Assembly (NCBI GenBank): GCA_017303505.1
Contig: JAFLCP010000080.1
Coordinates: 1 to 35,416, forward strand
DNA: 35,416 nucleotides
Source: Planctomycetota bacterium
GTDB taxonomy: Bacteria; Planctomycetota; Planctomycetia; Pirellulales; Pirellulaceae
Direction of reading: 5' to 3'
In this document: piece after piece, positions 26,901 through 33,420 of the stretch
How positions within the stretch are numbered: the stretch's first letter is position 1
How the letters are laid out: each line of letters opens with the position of its first letter
The notes under the pieces: generated by a model
What the model was told of the DNA's origin: nothing
Databases searched by the model: none
Seen by the model: the letters and a program-made list of their open reading frames with translations, nothing else
Position numbers and translations under genes: made by a program

Positions 26901-27274
26901 TCCGCAATCCACTTGCGAAAATCTTCAAGCATCCCATCGCTCAATTTGGGCGCTTTGGCAGGCATCTCCAAACCAGCTTCCCGATGTTGAATCGAACGCA
27001 ACAATAAACTCTCATCTGGCTGTCCCGGAACTATGGCCGGACCAGAATCACCCCCCTGCATCCAACCATCTCGACTGTCCAACGACAAGCCGCCGTTCTT
27101 CTTTCCAACGTTGTGGCAATTGAGACAATGTTCATGTAAGGCAGGACGAATTTTCGTTTCAAAAAACGCGTTCTTTTCTGAGTCGTCACTTGCTATTGCG
27201 AGGTCGCTAGTCGATGTGGACCGCACTAAGAAGAAGAGGACAACTAGGAAACCATGTACCTGCTGGCTAGACAT
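23966..27274 (-). CDS. Large PSCyt1/DUF1549/DUF1553 exported protein
   Basis: A 1102-residue exported protein with the full planctomycete layout. An N-terminal hydrophobic segment is followed by a cytochrome-like domain (about 32-130) with C50-L-N-C53-H54 and a possible axial Met at 104 in LEMPAKAPKL. DUF1549 covers about 165-390 and ends with a second CxxCH in SCARCHDHKFDPI. The central 400-residue part is variable and may include a beta-sandwich binding domain. DUF1553 covers about 830-1085. The frame extends to a TTG at 27280, but I prefer the ATG at 27274. It is coupled to the DUF1501 gene six bases downstream. The presence of haem motifs suggests a periplasmic electron-transfer role, which has not been established for the family. 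Confidence 0.92.
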   Translation of the reverse strand: MSSQQVHGFLVVLFFLVRSTSTSDLAIASDDSEKNAFFETKIRPALHEHCLNCHNVGKKNGGLSLDSRDGWMQGGDSGPAIVPGQPDESLLLRSIQHREAGLEMPAKAPKLSDGMLEDFRKWIADGAVDPRDKPESLNGSNIDWEKLFQERSQWWCWQPNPMLNKPDSYRGIDFWLNRKMEESGVVASDSADSQQLVRRLSFQLRGLPPDYRDVQAFETTHTDEAWKSLVERYLESPEFAEHWARHWMDTVRYSETHGSEDDAYLPFAYRYRDYLVRSFQQDVPINRLIEEHLAGDLIEPRWTENGVNEALIGLAFWRFIEFNQTPVDVKKEEIVVIDSQIDAVGKAFQGITISCARCHDHKFDPISDEDYYAMYGVLRSTRSGLRVLDRPESFSQHNTKLDALQTEFTKHWSNYWSERLTSAKPEFVEAVQWLGQNPQRETKWQDFEKQLPAGKPLVRALARLRDGRGDASLRSMLEVLVQPSDAEFVQEWKKWKEKTANPSNVIPADAKVLWDLSDGDFKSWRVDGAGMPAQPLTGKPQWTVQGNSDTVFTTLQGEGFHSNLLSDRHAGILRSPDFVVENDLISVLCRGTAGARARLVIENFQGDSLLFETINPTLNSDQTQWVTMTIRPQWKGLRAHIELLTRDAKPYIGVTKDPSYLENSDGRSSFGLFKAVAHSRGVQLPQWRVIPDSLLKVECDSRESASAAILQSIRESLDRLKTGTVSKEDIRWLNGWMESGWLSLLPSDAPTLRQTIDEYKRIENQIPKPHWAPGVYEDRLPVNQAWLNRGDHKTPGKEVERGYLVALKEVIDPIPQDASGRLQLARSITNPNNPLTARVYVNRVWNWLFGEGLVRSVDNFGRMGEVPSHPELLDELAARFMAEGWSTKQLIRHIVNSKAWQRSTTATETSISKDPDNRLWSHMVVRRIDAESIRDSMLYVAGNLKRPDSGLGTLPFYQAVMEPNKQSPPGPLDGSGRRSLYLEVRRNFPYEFLLSFDFPRPASPVGKRNTTIVPTQSLTMLNDPLVLHQSQIWANKIRSADGDQVSKVQRMYQELLGRQPTAEELQAVQSLLEDVRTKEGEEKAWHVLAHGMFNLKEFIFLR

Positions 27275-27373
27275 AGTCAATTCTCAAATGTCCGCTGAAA
27301 AAGCGAAGCTTGGATGGGAAGTGTGATGAGACCAAACGGTGAGTGGCGAGGGGGTTTTCCCTATTTTATCGTA

Positions 27374-27413
27374 TCTATCGATCGGTTGCCTACCATAAAG
27401 CAACGTCGATAGA
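27374..27413. promoter_or_regulatory. Long inverted repeat in a divergent promoter region
   Basis: TCTATCGATCGGTTGC (27374-27389) faces GCAACGTCGATAGA (27400-27413) across a 10-base spacer. Thirteen bases of each arm pair, in an 8-bp outer and a 5-bp inner segment, with two extra bases in the left arm. It lies between divergent genes and ends seven bases before a TACAAT box at 27421-27426, so it is a good operator candidate. Confidence 0.5.
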
Positions 27414-27477
27414 AAATTGGTACAATAAACGTCCACTCGCCTTTCTCTTTCCCCATTCCTTTCCACTATTTCCTGCC

Positions 27478-29613
27478 ATGAATACGTTCAACCAACTCAG
27501 CTTCCGTTACGTTCTTTCGCGATGTTTATTGTTTTTTGTTCTACAGTTTTCGATCGCCGCGGTTCTGCAGGGCGATGGTCCTGATGACAATTTCCCAGAG
27601 AATGTTCGACTCGTACCGCCCAAGGGCATCACAGTACCTCAAGCGACGCTTGAGAGTTGGAAAACTCGGTCTGCGGAAATCAGCCAGGAACTTGCCTCGA
27701 TTGTAGATGGTAAGCCCACGGACCGCTGGCAAGTAGAAGGCTTGCTTCGCGCTGTTCGCATGACGCTCGAAGAAGAAATGTTTTACAACGATTCGGAGAT
27801 TGCATTCGCTGGTACGCTTCTCGATATTGCCAAAGAACGCGTGGCTGTACTGAAGAGCGGCAAGACGGGCTGGGACTTGCTCACCACCGGTATGCCCGAA
27901 AAAAATGGAAGCCGCTTGATCATTGGCGTTTTCCAATCGAAGCTCGACCGCTCGTTGCAGCCTTTTGGCTTAGTCGTACCGAGCACTTGGACACCTAACC
28001 CAAGCCAACCTGTGCGACTGGATGTTTGGTTACATGGACGTGACGAACGATCGGGCGAGGTGGGATTTTTGCAACGTCGCTACTCGCAACCTGGCGAGTT
28101 CACGCCCGCTAATACGGTCGTATTGCACCCCTACGGTCGCTATAGTAACGCGTTCAAATTTGCAGGTGAGATCGATGTATTGGAAGGAATCGAGTTCGTA
28201 AAAAACTTAGTTCCAGTCGATCAAAACCGCATTAGCATTCGGGGCTTCTCGATGGGTGGTGCCGGCTGTTGGCAAATGGCCGTACATTATCCAGGCACAT
28301 GGTTCGCAGCCACACCCGGAGCAGGCTTTTGTGAAACCACTGAGTTTTTGCGTATCTTCCAAAAGGAAGAATTCAAACCAACAACCTTTCAGAAGCCGTT
28401 ATTACATTGGTATGACTGCCCTGACTGGAGTTCCAATCTGCGTTATCTACCCACGATTGCTTATAGCGGTGAGTTAGATCGCCAAAAGCAAGCCGCAGAT
28501 GTGATGGAAGCCTCACTTCGCTCTAAGGGGATTGAGCTACCCCATATCATTGGCCCACAAACGGAACACAAGTATCACCCCGACTCGAAGGCAGAAATAA
28601 CGAAACGGCTTGAAGAATTTGCAACGGCAGGCCGCAATGAATATCCAACTCAAATCGACTTTACGACTTACACACTTCGCTACGCAACACATACATGGAT
28701 CGCCATAGAGCGATTGAAGAAACACTGGGAGGAATCAAGAATTCAGGCCAAACGCTTGGATACTGGCCTCGAAATCACAACACAGAATATAGATCGTTTT
28801 GTGGTCACACTCCCTGTCTCTCTTTTCAAAATTGATCTCAATCAAATGTTGACGATCAAGATCGATGACAGCCAACTTTCACTTTCGCCCCGACAGCTGA
28901 TGACGGATCGCTCCGCAAATCCGAAATGGCGATTAGGCTTTGAAAACGTCAATGGAAAATGGGAACAAGTACGACGCAGCAACAGCGACAAACTGAGCAA
29001 ACAACCGAATTTGCAAGGTCCGATCGATGATGCATTTTTGGATTCTTTCGTGTTTGTCCCACCAGTCGATAATGGCCAAGAATCTTCCAACCCAACTTCG
29101 ACTTGGGTGAAGAACGAATTCGCTCACGCGACCTCGCAATGGAAACGACATTTCCGCGGCGATGTGGTGAGCAAGAGCCCGCAAGAGATCGTCGATACTA
29201 TCGATAGCGCACCGACAACCGCCGCCGTAGCTGCATCGTTGAGAATGGAAAACTTGGACTGTAATTGGGTACTATTTGGTACGCCCGAATCCAATCCGGT
29301 CATTGCCAAACTAGCAATGCAATTACCGATTCAATGGTCGAAGAAAAAGATACAAGTTGGTTCTCAACTATATGACTCCGAAAACCATGCGTTGATCATG
29401 ATTTATCCCAATCCATATCTTCCGAACCGGTACATCGTGTTCAACAGCGGATTCACCTTTAGAGAATTCGCCTACTTGAACAACGCTCGCCAGATACCAA
29501 TGCTGCCCGATTGGGCTATTGTGGATACCGCAAGCAAACCCAATAGCCAATGGCCAGGTAAAATTGTCGATGCAGGGTTCTTTGATGGGAGCTGGCAACT
29601 AAGTAGCAAATAG
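27478..29613 (+). CDS. Exported alpha/beta-hydrolase (prolyl-oligopeptidase-like)
   Basis: A 711-residue exported protein with an N-terminal hydrophobic signal (about residues 12-27). The hydrolase core carries the nucleophile elbow GFSMG with S258. D334 (SGELDRQ) and H364 or H367 (TEHKYH) are reasonable triad partners. An RLDVWLHGRDER strand near 180 fits the oxyanion-hole region. The C-terminal 280 residues continue as a second part not typical of a bare hydrolase, possibly beta-rich. The frame opens at 27343, but that extension has no signal-like start, so I chose the ATG at 27478. The likely role is an extracellular or periplasmic esterase or peptidase (inference). It is divergent from the large DUF1549/DUF1553 gene. 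Confidence 0.83.
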   Translation: MNTFNQLSFRYVLSRCLLFFVLQFSIAAVLQGDGPDDNFPENVRLVPPKGITVPQATLESWKTRSAEISQELASIVDGKPTDRWQVEGLLRAVRMTLEEEMFYNDSEIAFAGTLLDIAKERVAVLKSGKTGWDLLTTGMPEKNGSRLIIGVFQSKLDRSLQPFGLVVPSTWTPNPSQPVRLDVWLHGRDERSGEVGFLQRRYSQPGEFTPANTVVLHPYGRYSNAFKFAGEIDVLEGIEFVKNLVPVDQNRISIRGFSMGGAGCWQMAVHYPGTWFAATPGAGFCETTEFLRIFQKEEFKPTTFQKPLLHWYDCPDWSSNLRYLPTIAYSGELDRQKQAADVMEASLRSKGIELPHIIGPQTEHKYHPDSKAEITKRLEEFATAGRNEYPTQIDFTTYTLRYATHTWIAIERLKKHWEESRIQAKRLDTGLEITTQNIDRFVVTLPVSLFKIDLNQMLTIKIDDSQLSLSPRQLMTDRSANPKWRLGFENVNGKWEQVRRSNSDKLSKQPNLQGPIDDAFLDSFVFVPPVDNGQESSNPTSTWVKNEFAHATSQWKRHFRGDVVSKSPQEIVDTIDSAPTTAAVAASLRMENLDCNWVLFGTPESNPVIAKLAMQLPIQWSKKKIQVGSQLYDSENHALIMIYPNPYLPNRYIVFNSGFTFREFAYLNNARQIPMLPDWAIVDTASKPNSQWPGKIVDAGFFDGSWQLSSK

Positions 29614-29643
29614 TTTCTTAGAAGCGACGGTGTGGTACCAATA

Positions 29644-29682
29644 GCTCGTGCTCGATCGTCTAAGTTGATGACAAGCACGAGC
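29644..29682. terminator. Hairpin between convergent genes
   Basis: GCTCGTGCT (29644-29652) pairs perfectly with AGCACGAGC (29674-29682) around a 21-base loop. It lies 31 bases after the hydrolase stop and before the end of the convergent monooxygenase-fold gene. No T-run follows, so its role as a terminator is uncertain. Confidence 0.45.
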
Positions 29683-29774
29683 AGCCTCACCATGGCTCAG
29701 TTCGAGTGCCCGGACGCGCGACATCAAAAACGGCGTCGTGGCGCGAGTCATAAAGAGTCTGTGGGGCCGATGGG

Positions 29775-30065
29775 CTATTTGAGCTTTGTTACGACTTGAA
29801 CCCAACCTGGCTCAGCCAATAGATCGGGAAACTTAGCTCGGCCCGCTTGGATATGGTCCGATTGTCCATGCTTGACCAGGGCCTCTCGACTCGACCACTC
29901 TTCGATGAAAGTGAATTTGTGCGGATGATCTAAGTCCACAAAAAGGTCGTAGCGAATACAACCTTCCTCTTGGCGGGTAGGGTCAACAAAGCCTTCCAAA
30001 ACCGCTTGCAGTTCGGCTTCTTTCCCTGGCTTGGCATGAATGTGAGCAACAACATCAACCTTCAT
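29775..30065 (-). CDS. Antibiotic biosynthesis monooxygenase (YgiN-like) protein
   Basis: A 96-residue protein of the ABM ferredoxin-like fold. It has the typical opening VDVVAHIHAKPGKEAELQAVL, then EEGCIRYDLFVDLDHPHKFTFIEEW and a helix SREALVKHGQSDHIQ with the usual His. These small dimeric proteins include quinol monooxygenases and (4S)-4-hydroxy-5-phosphonooxypentane-2,3-dione isomerase-type enzymes, so the exact reaction is open. The frame starts at a TTG at 30086, but the ATG at 30065 matches the family length and follows a GAAAG sequence. A perfect palindrome lies 75 bases upstream. Confidence 0.92.
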   Translation of the reverse strand: MKVDVVAHIHAKPGKEAELQAVLEGFVDPTRQEEGCIRYDLFVDLDHPHKFTFIEEWSSREALVKHGQSDHIQAGRAKFPDLLAEPGWVQVVTKLK

Positions 30066-30139
30066 GATGGCTAACTTTCTAGGCAAAACAAAACTGGTTA
30101 AAAACGAATAGGCTTAGTATCCCACATATCCAGCTGTGA

Positions 30140-30153
30140 TTCTACATGTAGAA
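30140..30153. promoter_or_regulatory. Perfect palindrome upstream of the monooxygenase-fold gene
   Basis: TTCTACATGTAGAA is a perfect 14-base palindrome located 75-88 bases before the ATG at 30065 and about 25 bases past the porin stop. It has the size of a dimeric regulator site. Confidence 0.4.
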
Positions 30154-30178
30154 AGCCGTGCAGTATCTATGGACTTTT

Positions 30179-31612
30179 TCAAAAGTCGATTTGCAATCGC
30201 ATGCCAAAGGCATCGGTCTGAGAACTGATCATGTCTTGTCCCACAATCACACCGTTGCGTATGGGTCGCGAGTCAGCCCAAGCGTGAATGTAGTTGAACA
30301 CCGCCTTGCAATAGGGATTGATGTACCAGTTCAAGCCGACGGTCAAGTCTTGTAACTCTCCTCCTTGAATTTGACGATCCGTTAGATCGAGATAGGACCA
30401 GCGAGCGGCTAATTCCCAAGCTCCGATCCCTCCTTTTTTCGAAACGCTATCGAAGGGCATCACTCGATCGATAGCACCCGCTTTACGATCGTAGGGCCGA
30501 TGCTCTCCCGTCAAGAAATAGCCGACTTGCATATACGATCCATATAAGAATCCGTTTTCTTTCGGACCACTGTCGACATACGTCCCCATAAACTCGCTTT
30601 GGACCGACAACGGGCCATGTACCCATAGCATTTCCGGTCCCACAGTTTGCACCAAGCTCGTATCCGTGAGCAAACCGGTATCAACAAAAAATGGTGTTCC
30701 AAAGGCGGCCGAATGAATGGGGATTCCGCTCGAACCGACCGGTTCACCTGCCGGCAATCCAAATTCACCCACATAGATTTCGGGGACCGTTCGAAAACGA
30801 ACGCGACCATCCGGTGGAGCATTCAGGAAGTATCCCACACCGAGATGAAGATATTCCGTACCCTGACAATCCCACCAGCCTAGATGTGTTAAGCGGCCTG
30901 CTAAGCCGTTCCCACCATCGGTACTGAGCGAACTACCATACTGATCTTGCCCGGTCCTGAAATAAGATAACGCCCAGGTGGAGTTCTCATCCTGTGAGTG
31001 ATCGTAGATCCCGAATCCCAAATGGCGAAAGGGTGTGAAAGCTTGAAAAAGACTAGACCGTTCCATAAACGTCGTATAACGAAAGCTACTCACGACTTCT
31101 AAACTAAAGGGCTGCTTCCACTGACCGACGCGCAAGGTACCGAAAGGAGTTGCATCTTTGAAATCAACCCAAAGGTCCGTGAAAGTAGGTCGCCCAAAAA
31201 AGCCAAAATCCATCTGCATGAAATAGTCCATCGCGTCGCTGACGGAGCCTTTTGCCCCTAAGCGAGCGCGACGAAAGTCAGCACCACTTTGGATTTCCCC
31301 ATAAGCTTCACGACTCGCGTCTGTTTGATTAAACATCACCGCATCGGCTTGGAAAACGCCGCTCATAGTCAGCGTTGGATATTTCGGCTTTTCCTTGTCT
31401 TTGGGGGGTGCTGTTGCTCCCTCTAGCGTTTCCAGCCGCGTCTCCGAGTTCCGTAGTGCAGCCTCAAGTTGCTCGACACGCGTTTGGAGGTCAGCGCTCG
31501 GGGCAACTGCGTCAGGCGGATTGGTTTCCTGTACGTAATACTCCTGGCCGAGAGCAAATTCATGGCACACAGCAAACGCCAGAATGCTAGCAATCCATCG
31601 AATTTTTCGCAT
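30179..31612 (-). CDS. Porin of the phosphate-selective O/P type
   Basis: A 477-residue outer-membrane protein. A signal peptide (MRKIRWIASILAFAV, cut near ALGQ) is followed by a coiled-coil-like helix (LQTRVEQLEAALRNSETRLETLEG), which in such porins may contact the cell wall or form trimers. The rest is alternating beta-barrel sequence (FRRARLGAKGSVSDAMDYFMQMDFG, FGTLRVGQWKQPFSLE) ending with Phe, as in barrels inserted by BamA. The layout matches the Porin_O_P family. The frame extends to 31669, but GGGAG lies seven bases before the ATG at 31612. Its substrate may be phosphate or polyphosphate, as in the family, but pore residues cannot be judged here. A long upstream region with repeats suggests regulation. 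Confidence 0.9.
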   Translation of the reverse strand: MRKIRWIASILAFAVCHEFALGQEYYVQETNPPDAVAPSADLQTRVEQLEAALRNSETRLETLEGATAPPKDKEKPKYPTLTMSGVFQADAVMFNQTDASREAYGEIQSGADFRRARLGAKGSVSDAMDYFMQMDFGFFGRPTFTDLWVDFKDATPFGTLRVGQWKQPFSLEVVSSFRYTTFMERSSLFQAFTPFRHLGFGIYDHSQDENSTWALSYFRTGQDQYGSSLSTDGGNGLAGRLTHLGWWDCQGTEYLHLGVGYFLNAPPDGRVRFRTVPEIYVGEFGLPAGEPVGSSGIPIHSAAFGTPFFVDTGLLTDTSLVQTVGPEMLWVHGPLSVQSEFMGTYVDSGPKENGFLYGSYMQVGYFLTGEHRPYDRKAGAIDRVMPFDSVSKKGGIGAWELAARWSYLDLTDRQIQGGELQDLTVGLNWYINPYCKAVFNYIHAWADSRPIRNGVIVGQDMISSQTDAFGMRLQIDF

Positions 31613-31677
31613 GCTCATGCTCCCAACGCCAAGACACGTACATACCGTCTTATTTCGGAGAGTGCGCATGGGAGAGA

Positions 31678-31696
31678 TTAACGGTTATTCCGTTAA
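31678..31696. promoter_or_regulatory. Inverted repeat upstream of the porin gene
   Basis: TTAACGG, a five-base TTATT loop, then CCGTTAA: perfect 7-bp arms, 66-84 bases before the porin ATG. Its size and place suit an operator. Confidence 0.45.
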
Positions 31697-31852
31697 TTCG
31701 GCTTAAGCAAACCTTAGCTGGGGCGCAGCGGAGGCAAGGTAAACGAGAGAGAGACGCCCCCCAGAATGGGCTTTCAGAAAAATGTGTGAGCCAAATAGAG
31801 GGTAGCCCAGGGAGCCAACCGCGATGGTCGGCACGATAACTTCCTTGAAGAC

Positions 31853-31868
31853 ACGTACATTTGTACGT
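31853..31868. repeat. ACGTACA/TGTACGT palindrome, distant copy
   Basis: ACGTACATTTGTACGT is the exact reverse complement of the palindrome at 424-439, about 31 kb away. The preceding bases are also similar (TTCCTTG, a few bases, then GACACGTACA). It lies in the porin upstream region and its left arm is part of a 13-base direct repeat. Confidence 0.55.
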
Positions 31869-31991
31869 AAACCTACGAACGATTATCGTAAGAACTAAAA
31901 GAGCAGCTAACCTACCCAAATCGATCGACATGAAGCCGATGGATTGAGGAAGATTAGCTGCCTCGATTTGCTAATGATGGATCCGCAGCAA

Positions 31992-33287
31992 TTAAGGAGC
32001 TGGGTCGGCCGCAGGTCCGCCACCAAGGTCTAGCTTGGTCCATTTCTTCGCTTTTAACTTGGCAACGTTCGCTTCGGAGATATTGCCGTTGTTCTTGAAT
32101 GTCAAAGACTGAAGCTTAGGCATCGCTAGAATCTTCTCGACGCTCGCTTCCGAAACGCCTGTTTCCCGGATTGAAAGTTCCTTAAGGTTCGGCAACTTGG
32201 CAATCACATCGATTGTCGCATCGGTCATCTTGGGGACGCTCCAGATATCGAGCAACTCAAGCGATTTGGCCGATTCTAAATTCTTGAGACCTTCGTCAGA
32301 AATGGAAGCAATCTCATGTAAGTACAAGCGCTTTAGGGCTGGCAGATCTGCTAACACCTCCAAGGCTGGATCGCTAACGTTGGGCAAGTCGCGCAAGGTG
32401 AGTCGATTCAATTTGAGGCCTTTGAGCGCCAAGACACCGTCGGTACCAAAACCTTGGCAGCGGAAGATTTCCAGCGAATTTAATTTCTCTAGGCTGGCGA
32501 GGTGTTTACCGGATTCACTCGAGATGGCAAAGTCTTGCAAGAGCAATGAATTGAGAGTCTTGCTTTTGCAAAGTTGTTCCATCCCGAAATCTGACACAGC
32601 CGTGCTACGGTGCTTCAGCGCCGTGAGCTTCGGCAGTTCGCCGACGACTTCGAGAGTCATGTCGCCAGCTTCCATGTTGCCGCGAAGGTCGAGTGCGCGA
32701 AGGTCTTCTAACTTGGATAGACGACGAGTGCTGATATCATTGAATCGGTTCTGCAACAGCGTAAGCTTTTGCAGTTTGGTCAAGGAAGAAATCGAACGCA
32801 TCACGCTGCTGGACATGTTGGTATTGGATGACAAATCGAGATCCGTCAGGTTTGGAAAGGCTTGCACGATGTTTTGCACGGCAGCATCAGTGATGACGGA
32901 GTTGGTCACCGCTAACGTATTGAGCTGAGTGAGCCCAGCGAGATTTGCGACCATTTCATCGTTGAATGCTCGACAATTGAAGATCTGGAGTTTGGTCAGA
33001 TCGGTCAATTTGCCAAACAGGGCAACATCGTCTGCCGTGATACTTGCCCCATCTTGAATCACGATTTCTGTGAGCTTTCCATCGGTCATCGTGACCTTGG
33101 CATTACTACCGAGTTCCTTTAATCGGGCCTGAGCTGCGGCGACAGCTTGGCTATCGGCGGGCTTGTTCGCTGCGACAGAGTCTTGTGCGACTGCAGTGGG
33201 AACCATGACGCTACTTAATCCGGCAGCGCAGCCCATGATGACCAACGATTGTCCCAACAGCGAACGAAAACGGAGTTGCCAATTCAT
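31992..33287 (-). CDS. Exported leucine-rich-repeat protein
   Basis: A 431-residue exported protein with a signal peptide (hydrophobic about 13-33, cut near TAVAQ). It is followed by about thirteen leucine-rich repeats of 24-25 residues with the LxxLxLxx(N/C) core, for example LTKLQIFNCRAFNDEMVANLAG and LKRLYLHEIASISDEGLKNLES. The variable positions are polar and hold conserved Asp, as in the bacterial cysteine-containing/RI-type repeats. The C-terminus is short and Pro-rich. Such proteins bind partners or form surface scaffolds, and no catalytic part is visible. I chose the ATG at 33287, which has AAGG nine bases before it, over one at 33308. The following region upstream carries the terminator of the Gfo/Idh gene. 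Confidence 0.88.
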   Translation of the reverse strand: MNWQLRFRSLLGQSLVIMGCAAGLSSVMVPTAVAQDSVAANKPADSQAVAAAQARLKELGSNAKVTMTDGKLTEIVIQDGASITADDVALFGKLTDLTKLQIFNCRAFNDEMVANLAGLTQLNTLAVTNSVITDAAVQNIVQAFPNLTDLDLSSNTNMSSSVMRSISSLTKLQKLTLLQNRFNDISTRRLSKLEDLRALDLRGNMEAGDMTLEVVGELPKLTALKHRSTAVSDFGMEQLCKSKTLNSLLLQDFAISSESGKHLASLEKLNSLEIFRCQGFGTDGVLALKGLKLNRLTLRDLPNVSDPALEVLADLPALKRLYLHEIASISDEGLKNLESAKSLELLDIWSVPKMTDATIDVIAKLPNLKELSIRETGVSEASVEKILAMPKLQSLTFKNNGNISEANVAKLKAKKWTKLDLGGGPAADPAP

Positions 33288-33337
33288 AGTCAATAACCTT
33301 TTTTGCATGCGAGCATCACTCGCAACATTAGTTCATC

Positions 33338-33380
33338 AAAAAATACTTCCAGCACAACTACAAAAAGCTGTGCTGGAAGT
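33338..33380 (-). terminator. Intrinsic terminator of the Gfo/Idh/MocA gene
   Basis: ACTTCCAGCACA (33345-33356) and TGTGCTGGAAGT (33369-33380) form a perfect 12-bp stem with a 12-base loop. Read on the minus strand, the stem is followed by ATTTTTTG, a six-T run. It lies 40 bases after the oxidoreductase stop. Confidence 0.88.
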
Positions 33381-33420
33381 TCTGTTTACTTCTTCATTGT
33401 TGCATCAAGCATCGCCAAGA

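Larger units (their letters stand above)
31613..31991. other. Regulatory region upstream of the porin
   Basis: This 379-base gap follows the leucine-rich-repeat gene and precedes the porin gene on the minus strand. It contains an inverted repeat at 31678-31696, a 13-base direct repeat (AAGACACGTACAT) at 31631-31643 and 31848-31860, the palindrome ACGTACATTTGTACGT at 31853-31868, and interleaved complementary segments at 31903-31970. I see no convincing gene. Confidence 0.6.

Noticed and set aside
29599-29805. 68-codon minus-strand frame between convergent genes
   Set aside because: It overlaps the ends of both neighbouring genes and covers a hairpin. The composition is not protein-like.
32197-32928. 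243-codon plus-strand open frame
   Set aside because: It lies antisense to the leucine-rich-repeat gene, whose signal peptide and repeats are clear. The Ser/Arg-rich translation is typical of a shadow frame.
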